This document shows, piece after piece, positions 34,784 to 44,835 of a stretch of DNA of 64,000 nucleotides. Under the pieces are notes generated by a model, which worked only from the letters and a program-made list of their open reading frames with translations, was not told where the DNA came from and did not search any database. How positions within the stretch are numbered: position 1 is the stretch's first letter; each line of letters starts with the position of its first letter. The translations under genes and the position numbers were made by a program. The stretch comes from Labilibaculum sp041595635 (lineage in GTDB: Bacteria; Bacteroidota; Bacteroidia; Bacteroidales; Marinifilaceae): the NCBI RefSeq assembly GCF_041595635.1, contig NZ_JBFHJW010000017.1, positions 4,679 through 68,678 of the forward strand. The letters run 5' to 3'.

Positions 34784-34960
34784 ATCTAATTTTAGTTTAC
34801 GATAAAATTACTAATTATTTTTTTATCATCTTCTAGGAGAAATGGATCTATTGTATTTTCCATTCTCTTTTGATTTCAGAAGGCTTTTGAGTATTTTAGG
34901 ATATAATTTTATGACTCTTGAATTTATGCTCTTAGCAGAAATTCTGACAACTATTTTTCA

Positions 34961-36049
34961 ATGGATATAAATAATTATTGTGTGATAATGGCTGGAGGCG
35001 TAGGTTCTCGATTTTGGCCTTTGAGTAAAGATAAACAACCTAAACAATTTCTTGATATTCTAGGTACCGGAAAAACAATGATTCAATTGACTTTTGAACG
35101 TTTTGTTTCCATATGTCCTGTCGAGAATTTTTTGGTGGTGACTAATGAGAAGTACAAAGATCTAGTTCTTCAACAACTCCCTGAAATTAAAGAAAATCAA
35201 GTTCTTTTGGAACCAATTCGACGTAATACAGCTCCTTGTATTGCTTATGCTAATTATAAAATACAAAAGAAAAATCCGGATGCTACGATAATTGTAACAC
35301 CTGCTGATCATTTAATTTTAAATGAAAAGAAATTTTTAAGGGTATTATCAGGAGGGATTGAATTTGTGCAAGGAGGTAAGGAGTTACTTACGCTTGGAAT
35401 TCATCCGTCTCGCCCCGAAACAGGTTATGGCTACATACAAGTTTCTAATAAGGCAGTAGATAAGTATACAAACGTGTATCCAGTAAAAACTTTTACGGAA
35501 AAACCTCAGCTCGAATTGGCAAAAATATTTCAGGAATCGGGTGAGTTTTTCTGGAATTCAGGAATATTTGTATGGAAATTGTCTGCTATTCAGGAAGCTT
35601 TCACCAATTTTTTACCAGACATAAGTTCTCTATTTGAATCTTGCTTAGATAAGCTAGATACGGGCGAGGAACAAGATTGTATTAATCAGATTTATCCTCA
35701 ATGTGAGAACATTTCTATTGATTATGGGATTCTTGAAAAATCGGATGAAGTGTACGTTTACTGTTCGGAATTTGGTTGGTCTGATTTAGGGTCTTGGGGG
35801 GCACTTTATGAGCACTCTGCTAAAGATAGTAATCAGAATGTGATTCATGGAGAAGATATTTTGCTTTATGAATCTAAAAATTGTGTAGTTAGTGTTCCTA
35901 AGGATAAATTAGTAGTCTTACAGGGCTTAAAAGATTATATCGTAGTAGATACTAAAGACTCTCTATTAATTTGTCGGAAAGGGGATGAACAGGAAATACG
36001 AAGAATAGTGAATGATGTAAAAATCACTACAGGCGAAAAGTTTATTTAA
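34961..36049 (+). CDS. manC: Mannose-1-phosphate guanylyltransferase
   Basis: Makes GDP-mannose from GTP and mannose 1-phosphate, feeding fucose, mannose and rhamnose-type glycan synthesis. Nucleotide-binding motif AGGVGSRFWPLS near residue 11-22, QPKQFL, then TPADHLI and the FTEKP motif. It ends after the left-handed helix region (362 residues), without the C-terminal mannose-6-phosphate isomerase domain seen in bifunctional enzymes; this short form is normal in Bacteroidota. Single gene, convergent with gldN. Confidence 0.94.
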   Translation: MDINNYCVIMAGGVGSRFWPLSKDKQPKQFLDILGTGKTMIQLTFERFVSICPVENFLVVTNEKYKDLVLQQLPEIKENQVLLEPIRRNTAPCIAYANYKIQKKNPDATIIVTPADHLILNEKKFLRVLSGGIEFVQGGKELLTLGIHPSRPETGYGYIQVSNKAVDKYTNVYPVKTFTEKPQLELAKIFQESGEFFWNSGIFVWKLSAIQEAFTNFLPDISSLFESCLDKLDTGEEQDCINQIYPQCENISIDYGILEKSDEVYVYCSEFGWSDLGSWGALYEHSAKDSNQNVIHGEDILLYESKNCVVSVPKDKLVVLQGLKDYIVVDTKDSLLICRKGDEQEIRRIVNDVKITTGEKFI

Positions 36050-36050
36050 A

Positions 36051-36082
36051 AAAAAAAGACCTTCATCGAAGGTCTTTTTTTT
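36051..36082. terminator. Bidirectional terminator between manC and gldN
   Basis: AAAAAAAGACCTTC-ATC-GAAGGTCTTTTTTTT, symmetric tracts serving both converging units. Confidence 0.9.
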
Positions 36083-36098
36083 ATATCTATAGTGATCC

Positions 36099-36947
36099 TT
36101 AGAACTCCCAAAGATCATGCTCGTAGGTAAATATTTCGTTCTGAATTCGTTGAGCTTCTAACATCGAATTTAAACCAACTGTATATTCGTTAATTTGACG
36201 ATTGTTATGCACATTGGAAACTTGAGAAATAAAACTTGAAAAATGTCTTTTTAAGAATAGATCATCAAAGGAATAGCGTGCTGCATCGTTATTTGGATTA
36301 AATACTTCATGTGAAGCAAGTAATGGTCTTACTTCAGGAAAATAAATCCAGAATAATTTTTTCATTTGAACTCCATCTAATTCAGAATCCCCATCTTTAA
36401 AGTACTCACGAATAGGGCAAATTCCAATTATTCGAACTTGTAAAGTAGATGTTTGTTTATCGAAGAACCACTGTTCTTTAACGATATACCTTTTTACTTC
36501 ATCAGTATGCATTTCACCAATTAGCACTTGGGGCTCAAGTTCACCAGTTAAACGGTTTCTTACATTTCTGGTCTCATCTTGTGCATCAAATTTAGTTCGG
36601 ATTTGATCCATAGTCATAGGAACCTTGAACTCATCGTCATTGGTATCGTAGGCTGTTAAGCCTTCGTTTTCGATGCCATACAGTAATAAATCGATTAAAC
36701 TATAACGATCATCTGCTGGAGTCGAAGGATAATACATCGGAAGGTTCATCTTTTCCCGCAAGTCAATAAATCGCCACACCAATTTCGACCACATCACATC
36801 CGATTCGCGAATGTTGGAATAGGGAATAGGCTTTCTATTTTGTATATGCTCTTTCTTATAAACGCTAGTTGCATTTGTTTGTGCATTCGAATATGCAGAG
36901 CATATAAGAATAACGCCAATGATTAGTAATAAGCTTTTTTTCATCAT
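36099..36947 (-). CDS. gldN: Type IX secretion / gliding protein GldN
   Basis: 282 residues with a signal peptide (about 1-22, ending NAQ). Periplasmic part of the GldK-GldN ring of the type IX secretion system. Recognised by RESDVMWSKLVWRFIDLREKMN, the long conserved middle with YIVKEQWFFDKQTSTLQVRIIGI, and YFPEVRPLLASHEVFNPNNDA. Equivalent to PorN of Porphyromonas gingivalis. Last gene of the porP-gldKLMN operon, 12 bases after gldM. Confidence 0.95.
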   Translation of the reverse strand: MMKKSLLLIIGVILICSAYSNAQTNATSVYKKEHIQNRKPIPYSNIRESDVMWSKLVWRFIDLREKMNLPMYYPSTPADDRYSLIDLLLYGIENEGLTAYDTNDDEFKVPMTMDQIRTKFDAQDETRNVRNRLTGELEPQVLIGEMHTDEVKRYIVKEQWFFDKQTSTLQVRIIGICPIREYFKDGDSELDGVQMKKLFWIYFPEVRPLLASHEVFNPNNDAARYSFDDLFLKRHFSSFISQVSNVHNNRQINEYTVGLNSMLEAQRIQNEIFTYEHDLWEF

Positions 36948-36959
36948 CTCTAAATTTTA

Positions 36960-38507
36960 TTACTCAATTCTAAACGAAATTGTAGGCAAGTCTCTGGTCT
37001 CTCCATCTGGTCCCACTGCCTTAATGTCTTCAATATATACTTTTTGAGCTCTTCGTAAATTTTTGAACATCGAAATTTGTTGCTGGGAAAACATATCCGA
37101 ACCCGAAGATTGATCAACAGTAAAGCCTTTTACAATTGTAGAAACCGTAAAACTTGTAATTTTAAATTTCAAGTCAAAATCAAAATTTTCCATTACTGCA
37201 TCTACTCCGGTTTGTACTAAAAGTAGATTTTTCTTTATTTTTCCACCGCTTAAACCACCAACCTTGGCTACTGGGTCAGGAATAGGTTTTACTCTAAAAT
37301 CAACAGTGCGTAAAGGTCTCCATCCATCTTCAAATTGCGCTTCAACTGCTACTCTAGAATTCTTAAATGCAGCTTTAGGTTTGGCAATATAACTATTACC
37401 TTGTTTAACTAAGTTTCCATTAGTCATAGTCGCACGAATTCTGTCCGAGGAAAAACCTGGTGCCGATATGCTAACTGGATTGTCTACACCTAAATAAAAT
37501 ACATTCATTTTAGTAGCTGATACAACCACGTTAGGTTCTGCTACAATATAACTAGATTCAAATTCATATGGTTTTTCGATACCTGATGGGCTAGTATAGG
37601 TAATTACGCCCCCCCATTTAACTTCTCCAACCTTATCTGTTTTTGCAGTATAAATACCTCGGCCATCTTTGAATGTTTTTATAGGCCCTGTTCTATCTAC
37701 AACGATCTTCGGGTTTTGTGTTGTATCAATAGCAGCAAGAAAAACCTGAGCCTCATATGTGTCTCCTTTTAAAATATAATTCGATTTTGAAAACACTTCA
37801 GCTCTTAATTTATTGAATTTAAATGATTCAGCTTCAATTTGATTGAATAAATAACTTACGATATCTGATTCTGTATTTCGAATGTCAGTCTGAATCTTAG
37901 AGAGTAAAGTAATGGCTCCAATTAAAGGTGTGTGTGAAAACTGTTGAGATTCCCATGTGTAATTTGGATCTCCTTTTTTTTCTTTTGGAGGTTTACTGGT
38001 ATTTAAAGTTTCCAAAACTGCATTGCGCAGGGTTGAGTCTTTTTCTTCAATATGACTAATTATTAATTCACGATAGGCTGTTATCGCCTCTTTTAGAACT
38101 TTACCTTGTCCGCCAACAATCATAACTTCTGGTGGAACATCAAGGTTATCTTTGCTAATGATATTATTGATATCATATTCTTCACCATCCGCTCTCCTTA
38201 CCATTCGGTCCTTAAGTTCGATGATTAAAGCCGATAATTTATCCGATTCAATACGAATTTTATCTGCTTTATCCCATGCACCCTGCACTTTAGTTTCGTT
38301 TGCTTCCAGAGCAATTTGGAAATCCGAGTATTTGATTTTATTTTTTTCTTCGAATGTTTGAATGGTTTTTGATAAACCATTGTCAATAATCGAGAACGCA
38401 TCAAGTACCTCGTTTGATACATTTATCGCTAACATTGCTGTTAGGAATAAATACATCATTCCAATCATTTTTTGCCGTGGTGTTTCTTTACAATTTGTTG
38501 CTCCCAT
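36960..38507 (-). CDS. gldM: Type IX secretion / gliding motor protein GldM
   Basis: 515 residues. One N-terminal membrane helix (MMYLFLTAMLAINVSNEVLDAF region), which with GldL forms the proton-driven inner-membrane motor of the type IX system. A long periplasmic part with repeated beta domains follows, starting at helical QIALEANETKVQGAWDKAD, then PPEVMIVGGQGK, later YLGVDNPVSISAPGFSSD and the C-terminal GPDGETRDLPTISFRIE. Length and domain order match GldM/PorM. 23 bases after gldL. Confidence 0.96.
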   Translation of the reverse strand: MGATNCKETPRQKMIGMMYLFLTAMLAINVSNEVLDAFSIIDNGLSKTIQTFEEKNKIKYSDFQIALEANETKVQGAWDKADKIRIESDKLSALIIELKDRMVRRADGEEYDINNIISKDNLDVPPEVMIVGGQGKVLKEAITAYRELIISHIEEKDSTLRNAVLETLNTSKPPKEKKGDPNYTWESQQFSHTPLIGAITLLSKIQTDIRNTESDIVSYLFNQIEAESFKFNKLRAEVFSKSNYILKGDTYEAQVFLAAIDTTQNPKIVVDRTGPIKTFKDGRGIYTAKTDKVGEVKWGGVITYTSPSGIEKPYEFESSYIVAEPNVVVSATKMNVFYLGVDNPVSISAPGFSSDRIRATMTNGNLVKQGNSYIAKPKAAFKNSRVAVEAQFEDGWRPLRTVDFRVKPIPDPVAKVGGLSGGKIKKNLLLVQTGVDAVMENFDFDLKFKITSFTVSTIVKGFTVDQSSGSDMFSQQQISMFKNLRRAQKVYIEDIKAVGPDGETRDLPTISFRIE

Positions 38508-38530
38508 TTCAGCTCAGCTTGACAGTTAAA

Positions 38531-39484
38531 TTATTTTTTTTTTCTTACATCCATAGCGCTTAACATATTGCCATAAATGGTATTAAGTGCTGCAAGGTTT
38601 TGGTTTAACTGTTCGGTTTCTTTTTTATAAGCTTGTGCATTTTGTAGAGTTGTTGTTAATGTTTCAAGAACTTTATCCAAATCCTGATGAACAGATTTCG
38701 AATTAGTTATTTGCTCATTACTCTGTTTTAATTGCAACTCATAAATTGCATTTAGTGAAGATAGATTACTATTCAATGTTGACATTGAACCATTAAATGC
38801 ATTACTGTTTTCAGATATTTTATCAAATCCAGTTTGTAAAGATTTATCAATATCCTGATAGGATTCTAATAACTTATTTCCAGACTCGTTGACATTTTTG
38901 GCAAAACTTTCTCCCGAAGTAGAAATTGTATTAGCAGTTTCCTGATAAGAATTACTTAGTTTCTGTGCTGAATTCGATAATTCCTCTGTGGATTCAGCAT
39001 ATTTATTAGAGAATTCGCCAACAGAATTCGATGCCTTTTGCAAACTTTCAACATAACCATCTGTTGCAACAGCAGCTTCCGACAAATTAGAAAGGTTATC
39101 TGCAGCATTGGTTAATTTTGCAAGTCCTTGACTTAAATTTGATATTTTATCTGGTTGAACGCTTATCTTTTCTAATAGAGATTGTAATTGATCCAATCCT
39201 TCAACTTGTACACCACCACCAGTACCAGTACCTTCTCTTGGTTCTAGACCAATTAATTCTGGAAACACTAGACTCCAGTCGGGTTGCTCATGTGGCGGTT
39301 CAAAAGCAGAGAAGAAAAAGATGATTGCCTCTACAGACATTCCAATTGTAAGTAGTTCTCCTGCATATGGATAGTGTTGAATTTTGAATAGGGCACCAAT
39401 CAAAACTACGGAAGCTCCCCAGCCATATACATAGCCCATAAATTTCTTCCATTTGGGAGATTGAACAAGTTCGGTAATATTCAT
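38531..39484 (-). CDS. gldL: Type IX secretion / gliding motor protein GldL
   Basis: 317 residues. Two close membrane helices at about 13-30 and 37-57 (GYVYGWGASVVLIGALFKI and LTIGMSVEAIIFFFSAF) carry the conserved FKIQHYPYAGE motif between them; the charged residue there is part of the proton path. A long cytoplasmic coiled coil (about 120-310) follows, rich in S, N, Q and L. It is longer than Flavobacterium GldL and close in size to PorL. The motor pairs with GldM. About 50 bases after gldK. Confidence 0.95.
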   Translation of the reverse strand: MNITELVQSPKWKKFMGYVYGWGASVVLIGALFKIQHYPYAGELLTIGMSVEAIIFFFSAFEPPHEQPDWSLVFPELIGLEPREGTGTGGGVQVEGLDQLQSLLEKISVQPDKISNLSQGLAKLTNAADNLSNLSEAAVATDGYVESLQKASNSVGEFSNKYAESTEELSNSAQKLSNSYQETANTISTSGESFAKNVNESGNKLLESYQDIDKSLQTGFDKISENSNAFNGSMSTLNSNLSSLNAIYELQLKQSNEQITNSKSVHQDLDKVLETLTTTLQNAQAYKKETEQLNQNLAALNTIYGNMLSAMDVRKKK

Positions 39485-39534
39485 GATTAGTAAAGTTTGA
39501 AAAGGTCTAAAATGTTATAATTTGCAAGTAATTA

Positions 39535-40869
39535 TTATCTTCCTAAATGAGTTCTAACGCATCGAAAGCCAATATAAGATTTTGCAGTGTCCTGATACTC
39601 ATAGGTTCTAGTTCCACATTGCAGGTAGTATCCAATATCTTTCCAAGATCCTCCTCGAATTACTTTTCTTTTTAATGCTGGTGGATCACTAGGTAAGGCA
39701 TTGTATTCATAATTTGGGTTCATATCATGAGTAAAGGAGTAGGCAGACTCATCATAAGCTCCAGAAGTCCATTCTGCAACATTACCAGCCATATCATATA
39801 AACCAAACTCATTTGGTTCGTAGCTTCCAACAGGTAAGGTAACTAATCCTCCATCATCTACATAGTTTCCTCTAAGAGGTTTAAAATTTGCTAAGAAACA
39901 GCCTTGGTCATTTCTTGTATAAGGACCTCCCCAAGGATACATATTTAATGCGATTCCTCCCCTTGCACTATATTCCCACTCTGATTCGGTTGGCAAACGA
40001 TAATCTTGAACAGGATAGTCTCCCTCTGATTTTAATGCTGAATTATGAAAGCGAGTTCTCCAAATAGAAAATGCGGTTGCTTGTTTCCAGGAAACACCAA
40101 CTACAGGGTAGTCATCATAGCCAGGATGCCAGAAATATTGTTTTGTCCATGGTTCGTTGTATGAGTAGGTAAAATCTTGAATCCAGCACAAAGTATCAGG
40201 ATAAATATTAAGGGCTTCTTTCATGATAAAGGAAGAACGGTCTTCAATTTGCTTGCGACCTCCTTTGTAATCATCAACCATACCTTCGTATTCTCCAGTT
40301 TCGTAGTTGTAACGATTTGATTTTTTTGCTGCTTGTTGAAGGTCAACCCATTCGTATTGATATTTTAATTTACGTGAATCGATTTCTTTATTTCTGAAAA
40401 ATCGTTCGTTAACGGGTAAATACATATCTTCCAGAATTTCTGTGTATTCTTCGTTGTCCCATTCTAGATTCTCGTCCCAATTAAGAAATGGAGGATCTAT
40501 AGGGTTGCCGTTTTGATCTTCGGCAATTAAAAACTCTTCGAATTGTTGTCCCAATAATTCACGAGCAATAGAATCTCGAACCCAATTTACAAACTGACGG
40601 TATTCATTGTTTGTAATTTCGGTTTCATCCATCCAAAAGGATTCAACAGATACGGTTTTAGCTGTAGCATTAAGTGCCCATGCAACATCCTGATCGTTTG
40701 GTCCTACTGTAAAACTTCCACGAGGGATTAATACCATTCCATAAGGTTTTGGTTCAAACCAATTTCCTCTCTGCCCCGCACCTATAAGTTCTCCGTTTCC
40801 AGTGCGTTTGCCGCAGCTAGACAAGAACAATAAAACAATTACACAAAGTGTAGTAAGTAGTTTATTCAT
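39535..40869 (-). CDS. gldK: Type IX secretion lipoprotein GldK
   Basis: 444 residues. Lipoprotein signal MNKLLTTLCVIVLLFLSSC. The mature part is a formylglycine-generating-enzyme-like (SUMF1) domain: MVLIPRGSFTVG, VESFWMDETEITNNEYRQFV, YPVVGVSWKQATAFSIWR, YRLPTESEWEYSARGG, LYDMAGNVAEWTS, VIRGGSWKD. The enzyme fold is used as an outer-membrane ring subunit with GldN rather than for catalysis in this family (known for GldK/PorK). 50 bases downstream of the porP-like gene and in operon with gldLMN. Confidence 0.95.
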   Translation of the reverse strand: MNKLLTTLCVIVLLFLSSCGKRTGNGELIGAGQRGNWFEPKPYGMVLIPRGSFTVGPNDQDVAWALNATAKTVSVESFWMDETEITNNEYRQFVNWVRDSIARELLGQQFEEFLIAEDQNGNPIDPPFLNWDENLEWDNEEYTEILEDMYLPVNERFFRNKEIDSRKLKYQYEWVDLQQAAKKSNRYNYETGEYEGMVDDYKGGRKQIEDRSSFIMKEALNIYPDTLCWIQDFTYSYNEPWTKQYFWHPGYDDYPVVGVSWKQATAFSIWRTRFHNSALKSEGDYPVQDYRLPTESEWEYSARGGIALNMYPWGGPYTRNDQGCFLANFKPLRGNYVDDGGLVTLPVGSYEPNEFGLYDMAGNVAEWTSGAYDESAYSFTHDMNPNYEYNALPSDPPALKRKVIRGGSWKDIGYYLQCGTRTYEYQDTAKSYIGFRCVRTHLGR

Positions 40870-40920
40870 AGTGGTTTTATAGATTATACTAACTAATTGT
40901 ATAGTTTTTTCATTTATACT

Positions 40921-41862
40921 TTATAAAAATCGAACACTTTTATATTTTTGATTTTGTATTTCTAATTTTGCATTAAATCGATAAGCTAATAAAAACTCAT
41001 GCGATCCACTTGAAATATTGGAAGTTGGTACGTCGTAAGAATAACCAACTTGAATGCCGTTATTAAATAAAACTCCTACTATTCCAACAATGGCATCATC
41101 AACCCTATATGAAACGCCTCCCCAAATCTTTTTATTGTATCTGATGTTCGTATTTACGTCAATTTGAGATACCGTAGCGTCTGTTTTGTAAAAAACGGAT
41201 GGCAGAATTTCCCATGATTCATTTAAATCATATCGATATCCAGCCATGGCATAATAATGACGAGCCAAGTATGTTTCTATTTCGTCGTTATAGCCAATAT
41301 TAGGTTTGTTCAAATGGCTTACGGAAGTTCCTACATAAAAGTTGTTTGTTTTGTAATAAATTCCAAGTCCTAAATCAAAAACCAATTTGCTGTCGTCTAC
41401 ACTTGCAGAGCCCAAATCGCTTTCTGCACTTGTATAATCATCGCCATCGGGAATGTACCAATCTCCTTGTAAGGAGTTGTTTTGAAAGCCGATACTGAAA
41501 CCAAAATTTAAAGAACCTTTTTGTATTTTTTTGCGATATGCGTAATTAAAACGCATGGCTGTATTTTCTTCTAAACCTAATTTGTCACTCAAAATGGTTA
41601 AGCCGATACCATGATCGGAACCCATAAATTTAATGGGAGTGCTTAAATTAAATACTGTTGTAACGGGTGCATTTTCAATACCTACCCATTGTTGGCGATT
41701 GATTGCAGATGCCTGTATGTCTTTATCTGTACCCGCAAATGCTGGGTTTACAAATAGAATGTTAAACATGTTTTGACTGAACTGTGGGTCTTGCTGGGCC
41801 CTTGTTATTAAGGAAAAGCAAACTAATATTACGAAGAAAATAAATTTTTTCATGTAAAACAT
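40921..41862 (-). CDS. PorP/SprF family outer membrane protein
   Basis: 313 residues with a signal peptide (about 1-22, ending TRAQ). The family opening QDPQFSQNMFNILFVNPAFAG is intact and is followed by RQQWVGIENAPVTTVFNLSTP. The rest is an outer-membrane beta barrel. PorP/SprF members anchor or export specific type IX cargo, and one member (PorP/PorE-like) sits at the head of the porPKLMN operon, as here. The second ATG (41853, MKKFIFF) is an equally good start. Operon leader of the type IX cluster. Confidence 0.92.
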   Translation of the reverse strand: MFYMKKFIFFVILVCFSLITRAQQDPQFSQNMFNILFVNPAFAGTDKDIQASAINRQQWVGIENAPVTTVFNLSTPIKFMGSDHGIGLTILSDKLGLEENTAMRFNYAYRKKIQKGSLNFGFSIGFQNNSLQGDWYIPDGDDYTSAESDLGSASVDDSKLVFDLGLGIYYKTNNFYVGTSVSHLNKPNIGYNDEIETYLARHYYAMAGYRYDLNESWEILPSVFYKTDATVSQIDVNTNIRYNKKIWGGVSYRVDDAIVGIVGVLFNNGIQVGYSYDVPTSNISSGSHEFLLAYRFNAKLEIQNQKYKSVRFL

Positions 41863-42175
41863 TATGGTTCAGATTCGGTCAAAAGCTGTTAGGAGTAAAG
41901 TAAATAAAAATAAATGTTCCTTACAAGTTTTATCAGTGGTTCGAGTGCATTAATCAAATTATTTTATGTTTTCATTTAAAATGTAAATTTTGCTTTTTTA
42001 ATATTAAATTAAATAACAAAAAAGCATGTCCTCTATGTAAAACAGACGATTTATAGTGTAACAGTAAGCTCTATCTACGAAGGTTTTATTGTTTTGTTAA
42101 TAATTTTTAAAAAAAATTTAGATAAATGAACAATAAATTGGGATTATGAAGTGTTTGAAATTTTTCATAAGGGCA
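41863..42175. other. Gene-free region between topA and porP-like gene
   Basis: About 310 bases, very AT-rich. It must hold the promoter of the type IX operon, but I find no TAnnTTTG box with good spacing. No reading frame or remnant recognised on either strand. Confidence 0.5.
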
Positions 42176-42212
42176 TAAAAAAGGGCTGTCTGTATAATCA
42201 GACAACCCTTTT
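42176..42212 (-). terminator. Terminator of topA
   Basis: AAAAGGG-TGTCTG / CAGACA-CCCTTTT with loop around TATAAT; on the minus strand it is followed by TTTTTT. Confidence 0.85.
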
Positions 42213-42231
42213 AAATTTTTTTTTATTTTTT

Positions 42232-44640
42232 TTATTTTTTTATTTTTTTAGAGGTAGAAGCCTTCTTTTTTGCTGGAACTTTCTTTTTAGCCGTTGCTTT
42301 TTTTGTTGCTGGAGCTTTTTTTGTAGTTTTTTTCTTTGGAGCAGACTTTATTATTTGTAAGCAGTCTTCATAAGAAAGTATTTTTGGGTCTTCGATCTCT
42401 TTGCTTAGTCGGTAATTTTCCTTTTGGTAAGAGATATAGGGGCCCCATCGTCCGTTAAGGATCTGAAGTTCTGCATCTTCTTCAAATGATTTGATGTGTT
42501 TTAGTCGGTCTTTTTCTTTTTTTTCTTCGATTAGGACTATTGCACGTTCTAAATCAATCTCCATAGGATCATCTATGTCTTTTTTTAAGGATGCAAATTT
42601 TCCATCGTGACGAACGTAAGGTCCAAACCGACCGATGGCTACAACTACCTTTTTGTCTTCATACAAACCAAGATCGCGTGGAAGTTTAAATAAGTCGATA
42701 GCCTCTTCAAGTGTGATCGTTTCTAAATGTTGTCCAGTACGCAAGCTTGCAAATTTCGGTTTTTCTGCTTCCTTGTCGTCAGAACTTTCTCCTAATTGAG
42801 CCATTGGGCCATATCTACCAATGCGCACCAAAATTACTTTTCCACTTACCGGATCGTTTCCAAGAACTCGTTCTCCTGATTCTCTTTCTGATTCCTCCAA
42901 CGTTTTTTCAACATTAGCATGGAATGGATTGTAAAATTTGCCAATCATCTCATGCCAAATTAAATTTCCCATGGCTATATCATCGAATTCTTTTTCAACT
43001 TCAGCAGTGAAATTGTAATTCATGATTCTTGAAAAGTGCTTGCTTAAGAAATCGGTAACAACCATTCCTATGTCTTCTGGAAAAAGTTTTTTGTTCTCGG
43101 CTCCTGTTATTTGAGTTTTTATTTCTTCAGTAATGTCGTTTTTTTCAAGAACAAGCACTTCGTATTTTCGCTCAACTCCATCTCGTGATTCTTTGGTAAC
43201 ATAGCCACGATTTTGGACGGTAGTAATGGTTGGAGCATAAGTAGATGGTCGTCCAATTCCTAATTCTTCTAATTTTTTCACCAAACTAGCCTCGGTATAT
43301 CTTGCAGGACGATAGGTAAAGTTTTGGGTGGCTTGCACTAGTTCCTCGGTAAGAGAATCTCCAACTTTAACATTGGGCAGTAATGTTTCTTCCTCTTTTT
43401 GATTTTCATCATCAGAAGATTCCATGTATACTTTAAAGAAACCATCAAATTTGATCATTTCTCCTGATGCTACCAATTCTCTACTATTGGTTGAGATGCC
43501 AATTTTAATATTGGTTTTCTCTAATTTCGCATCAGCCATTTGCGAGGCTATGGTTCGTTTCCAGATTAAATTGTACAAACGAATTTCATTGGATTCTCCA
43601 GAAATTTCATCTTTATTTAAATAGGTAGGGCGAATGGCCTCGTGAGCTTCTTGTGCTCCTTTATTTTTGGTTTTGTACTTTCTGATTTTTACATATTTGG
43701 AACCATGACGACGGGTGATCTCTTCTTTGGCTGCAGCAAGTGCGGTTTCTGATAAGTTTACCGAGTCAGTTCTCATGTAAGTGATATTTCCAGCTTCGTA
43801 TAAACGCTGAGCAACGGTCATTGTTTGTGCTACCGAAAAGCCTAGCTTCCTACTAGCTTCCTGTTGCAATGTTGAAGTGGTGAATGGGGCAGCAGGTTTA
43901 CGAGTAGATGGTTTTTTCTCGATGTTATTAACTCGATACTCCGCATTTTTGCAGCTATTTAAAAATTCAAGAGTTTCCTCTTTTGTTGAGAATCTTTTTG
44001 GAAGTTCTGCTTTTAGTGTTTTTTGATCGCCCTTATTATCTGTTATTGTGAAGTGAGCAATCACTTTAAAGTAAGATTCGGAGGTGAAATCCATAATTTC
44101 TCGTTCACGTTCAACAATTAATCGAACGGCTACGGATTGTACTCGTCCTGCCGACAATTGTGGTTTTACTTTCTTCCACAATACGGGAGATACCTCGAAA
44201 CCTACTAATCGATCTAAAATTCGTCGTGCTTGCTGAGCATTCACTAAATTTACATCTATTTCTCTCGGATTTTTAATTGCATTTAGAATAGCATCTTTCG
44301 TAATCTCATGAAAAACAATTCGTTTTGTGTTCTTTTTTTTAAGATTAAGCACTTCGTATAAATGCCATGCAATTGCTTCTCCCTCGCGATCCTCATCGGA
44401 TGCGATCCATACAGTTGATGCCTCCTTAGCTAATTTCTTTAGTTCAGCAACTACCTTTTTTTTATCGGTAGATACAATGTATTTTGGCGTGAAATTATTC
44501 TTAATGTCAATTCCAAAGTCCTTTTTTTCTAGGTCTCTAATATGTCCAAAACTCGACTTTACAATGAAATCCTTCCCTAAAAACTTTTCAATAGTTTTTG
44601 CTTTCGCAGGGGACTCGACAATTACTAAATTCTCTATCAT
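42232..44640 (-). CDS. topA: DNA topoisomerase I
   Basis: Type IA topoisomerase relaxing negative supercoils. Toprim domain at 1-130 with VIVESPAKAKTIEKFLG and SDEDREGEAIAWHL; catalytic tyrosine Y288 in NITYMRTDSVNLS; the LSAGRVQSVAVRLIVERE core at 162-179. After about residue 590 the zinc ribbons are replaced by several C-terminal topo-repeat modules (ILVRIGRYGPM, VAIGRFGPYV, LNGRWGPYI). A lysine/alanine tail (about 765-802) with KKTTKKAPATKK likely binds DNA. 802 residues, typical of Bacteroidota. Confidence 0.96.
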   Translation of the reverse strand: MIENLVIVESPAKAKTIEKFLGKDFIVKSSFGHIRDLEKKDFGIDIKNNFTPKYIVSTDKKKVVAELKKLAKEASTVWIASDEDREGEAIAWHLYEVLNLKKKNTKRIVFHEITKDAILNAIKNPREIDVNLVNAQQARRILDRLVGFEVSPVLWKKVKPQLSAGRVQSVAVRLIVEREREIMDFTSESYFKVIAHFTITDNKGDQKTLKAELPKRFSTKEETLEFLNSCKNAEYRVNNIEKKPSTRKPAAPFTTSTLQQEASRKLGFSVAQTMTVAQRLYEAGNITYMRTDSVNLSETALAAAKEEITRRHGSKYVKIRKYKTKNKGAQEAHEAIRPTYLNKDEISGESNEIRLYNLIWKRTIASQMADAKLEKTNIKIGISTNSRELVASGEMIKFDGFFKVYMESSDDENQKEEETLLPNVKVGDSLTEELVQATQNFTYRPARYTEASLVKKLEELGIGRPSTYAPTITTVQNRGYVTKESRDGVERKYEVLVLEKNDITEEIKTQITGAENKKLFPEDIGMVVTDFLSKHFSRIMNYNFTAEVEKEFDDIAMGNLIWHEMIGKFYNPFHANVEKTLEESERESGERVLGNDPVSGKVILVRIGRYGPMAQLGESSDDKEAEKPKFASLRTGQHLETITLEEAIDLFKLPRDLGLYEDKKVVVAIGRFGPYVRHDGKFASLKKDIDDPMEIDLERAIVLIEEKKEKDRLKHIKSFEEDAELQILNGRWGPYISYQKENYRLSKEIEDPKILSYEDCLQIIKSAPKKKTTKKAPATKKATAKKKVPAKKKASTSKKIKK

Positions 44641-44835
44641 ACGCGTATCTTTACTTTGGAAAGATTAGGTTAAAATTTTTGCAAAGTAAAACAATATGGA
44701 GGCTAACTTCAAAATTTTATGATGATTATTTTGAAATTAAACGATTCCGGAAACCAAAATAATTCAATATAATTAGATGAAGACTCTCTCTTATTTGTTC
44801 GAATAATATTTGCTATTTTTACACCACTTAATTAA

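Noticed and set aside
42151..42360. Plus-strand phenylalanine-rich frame at the topA 3' end
   Set aside because: Antisense of the lysine-rich topoisomerase tail.
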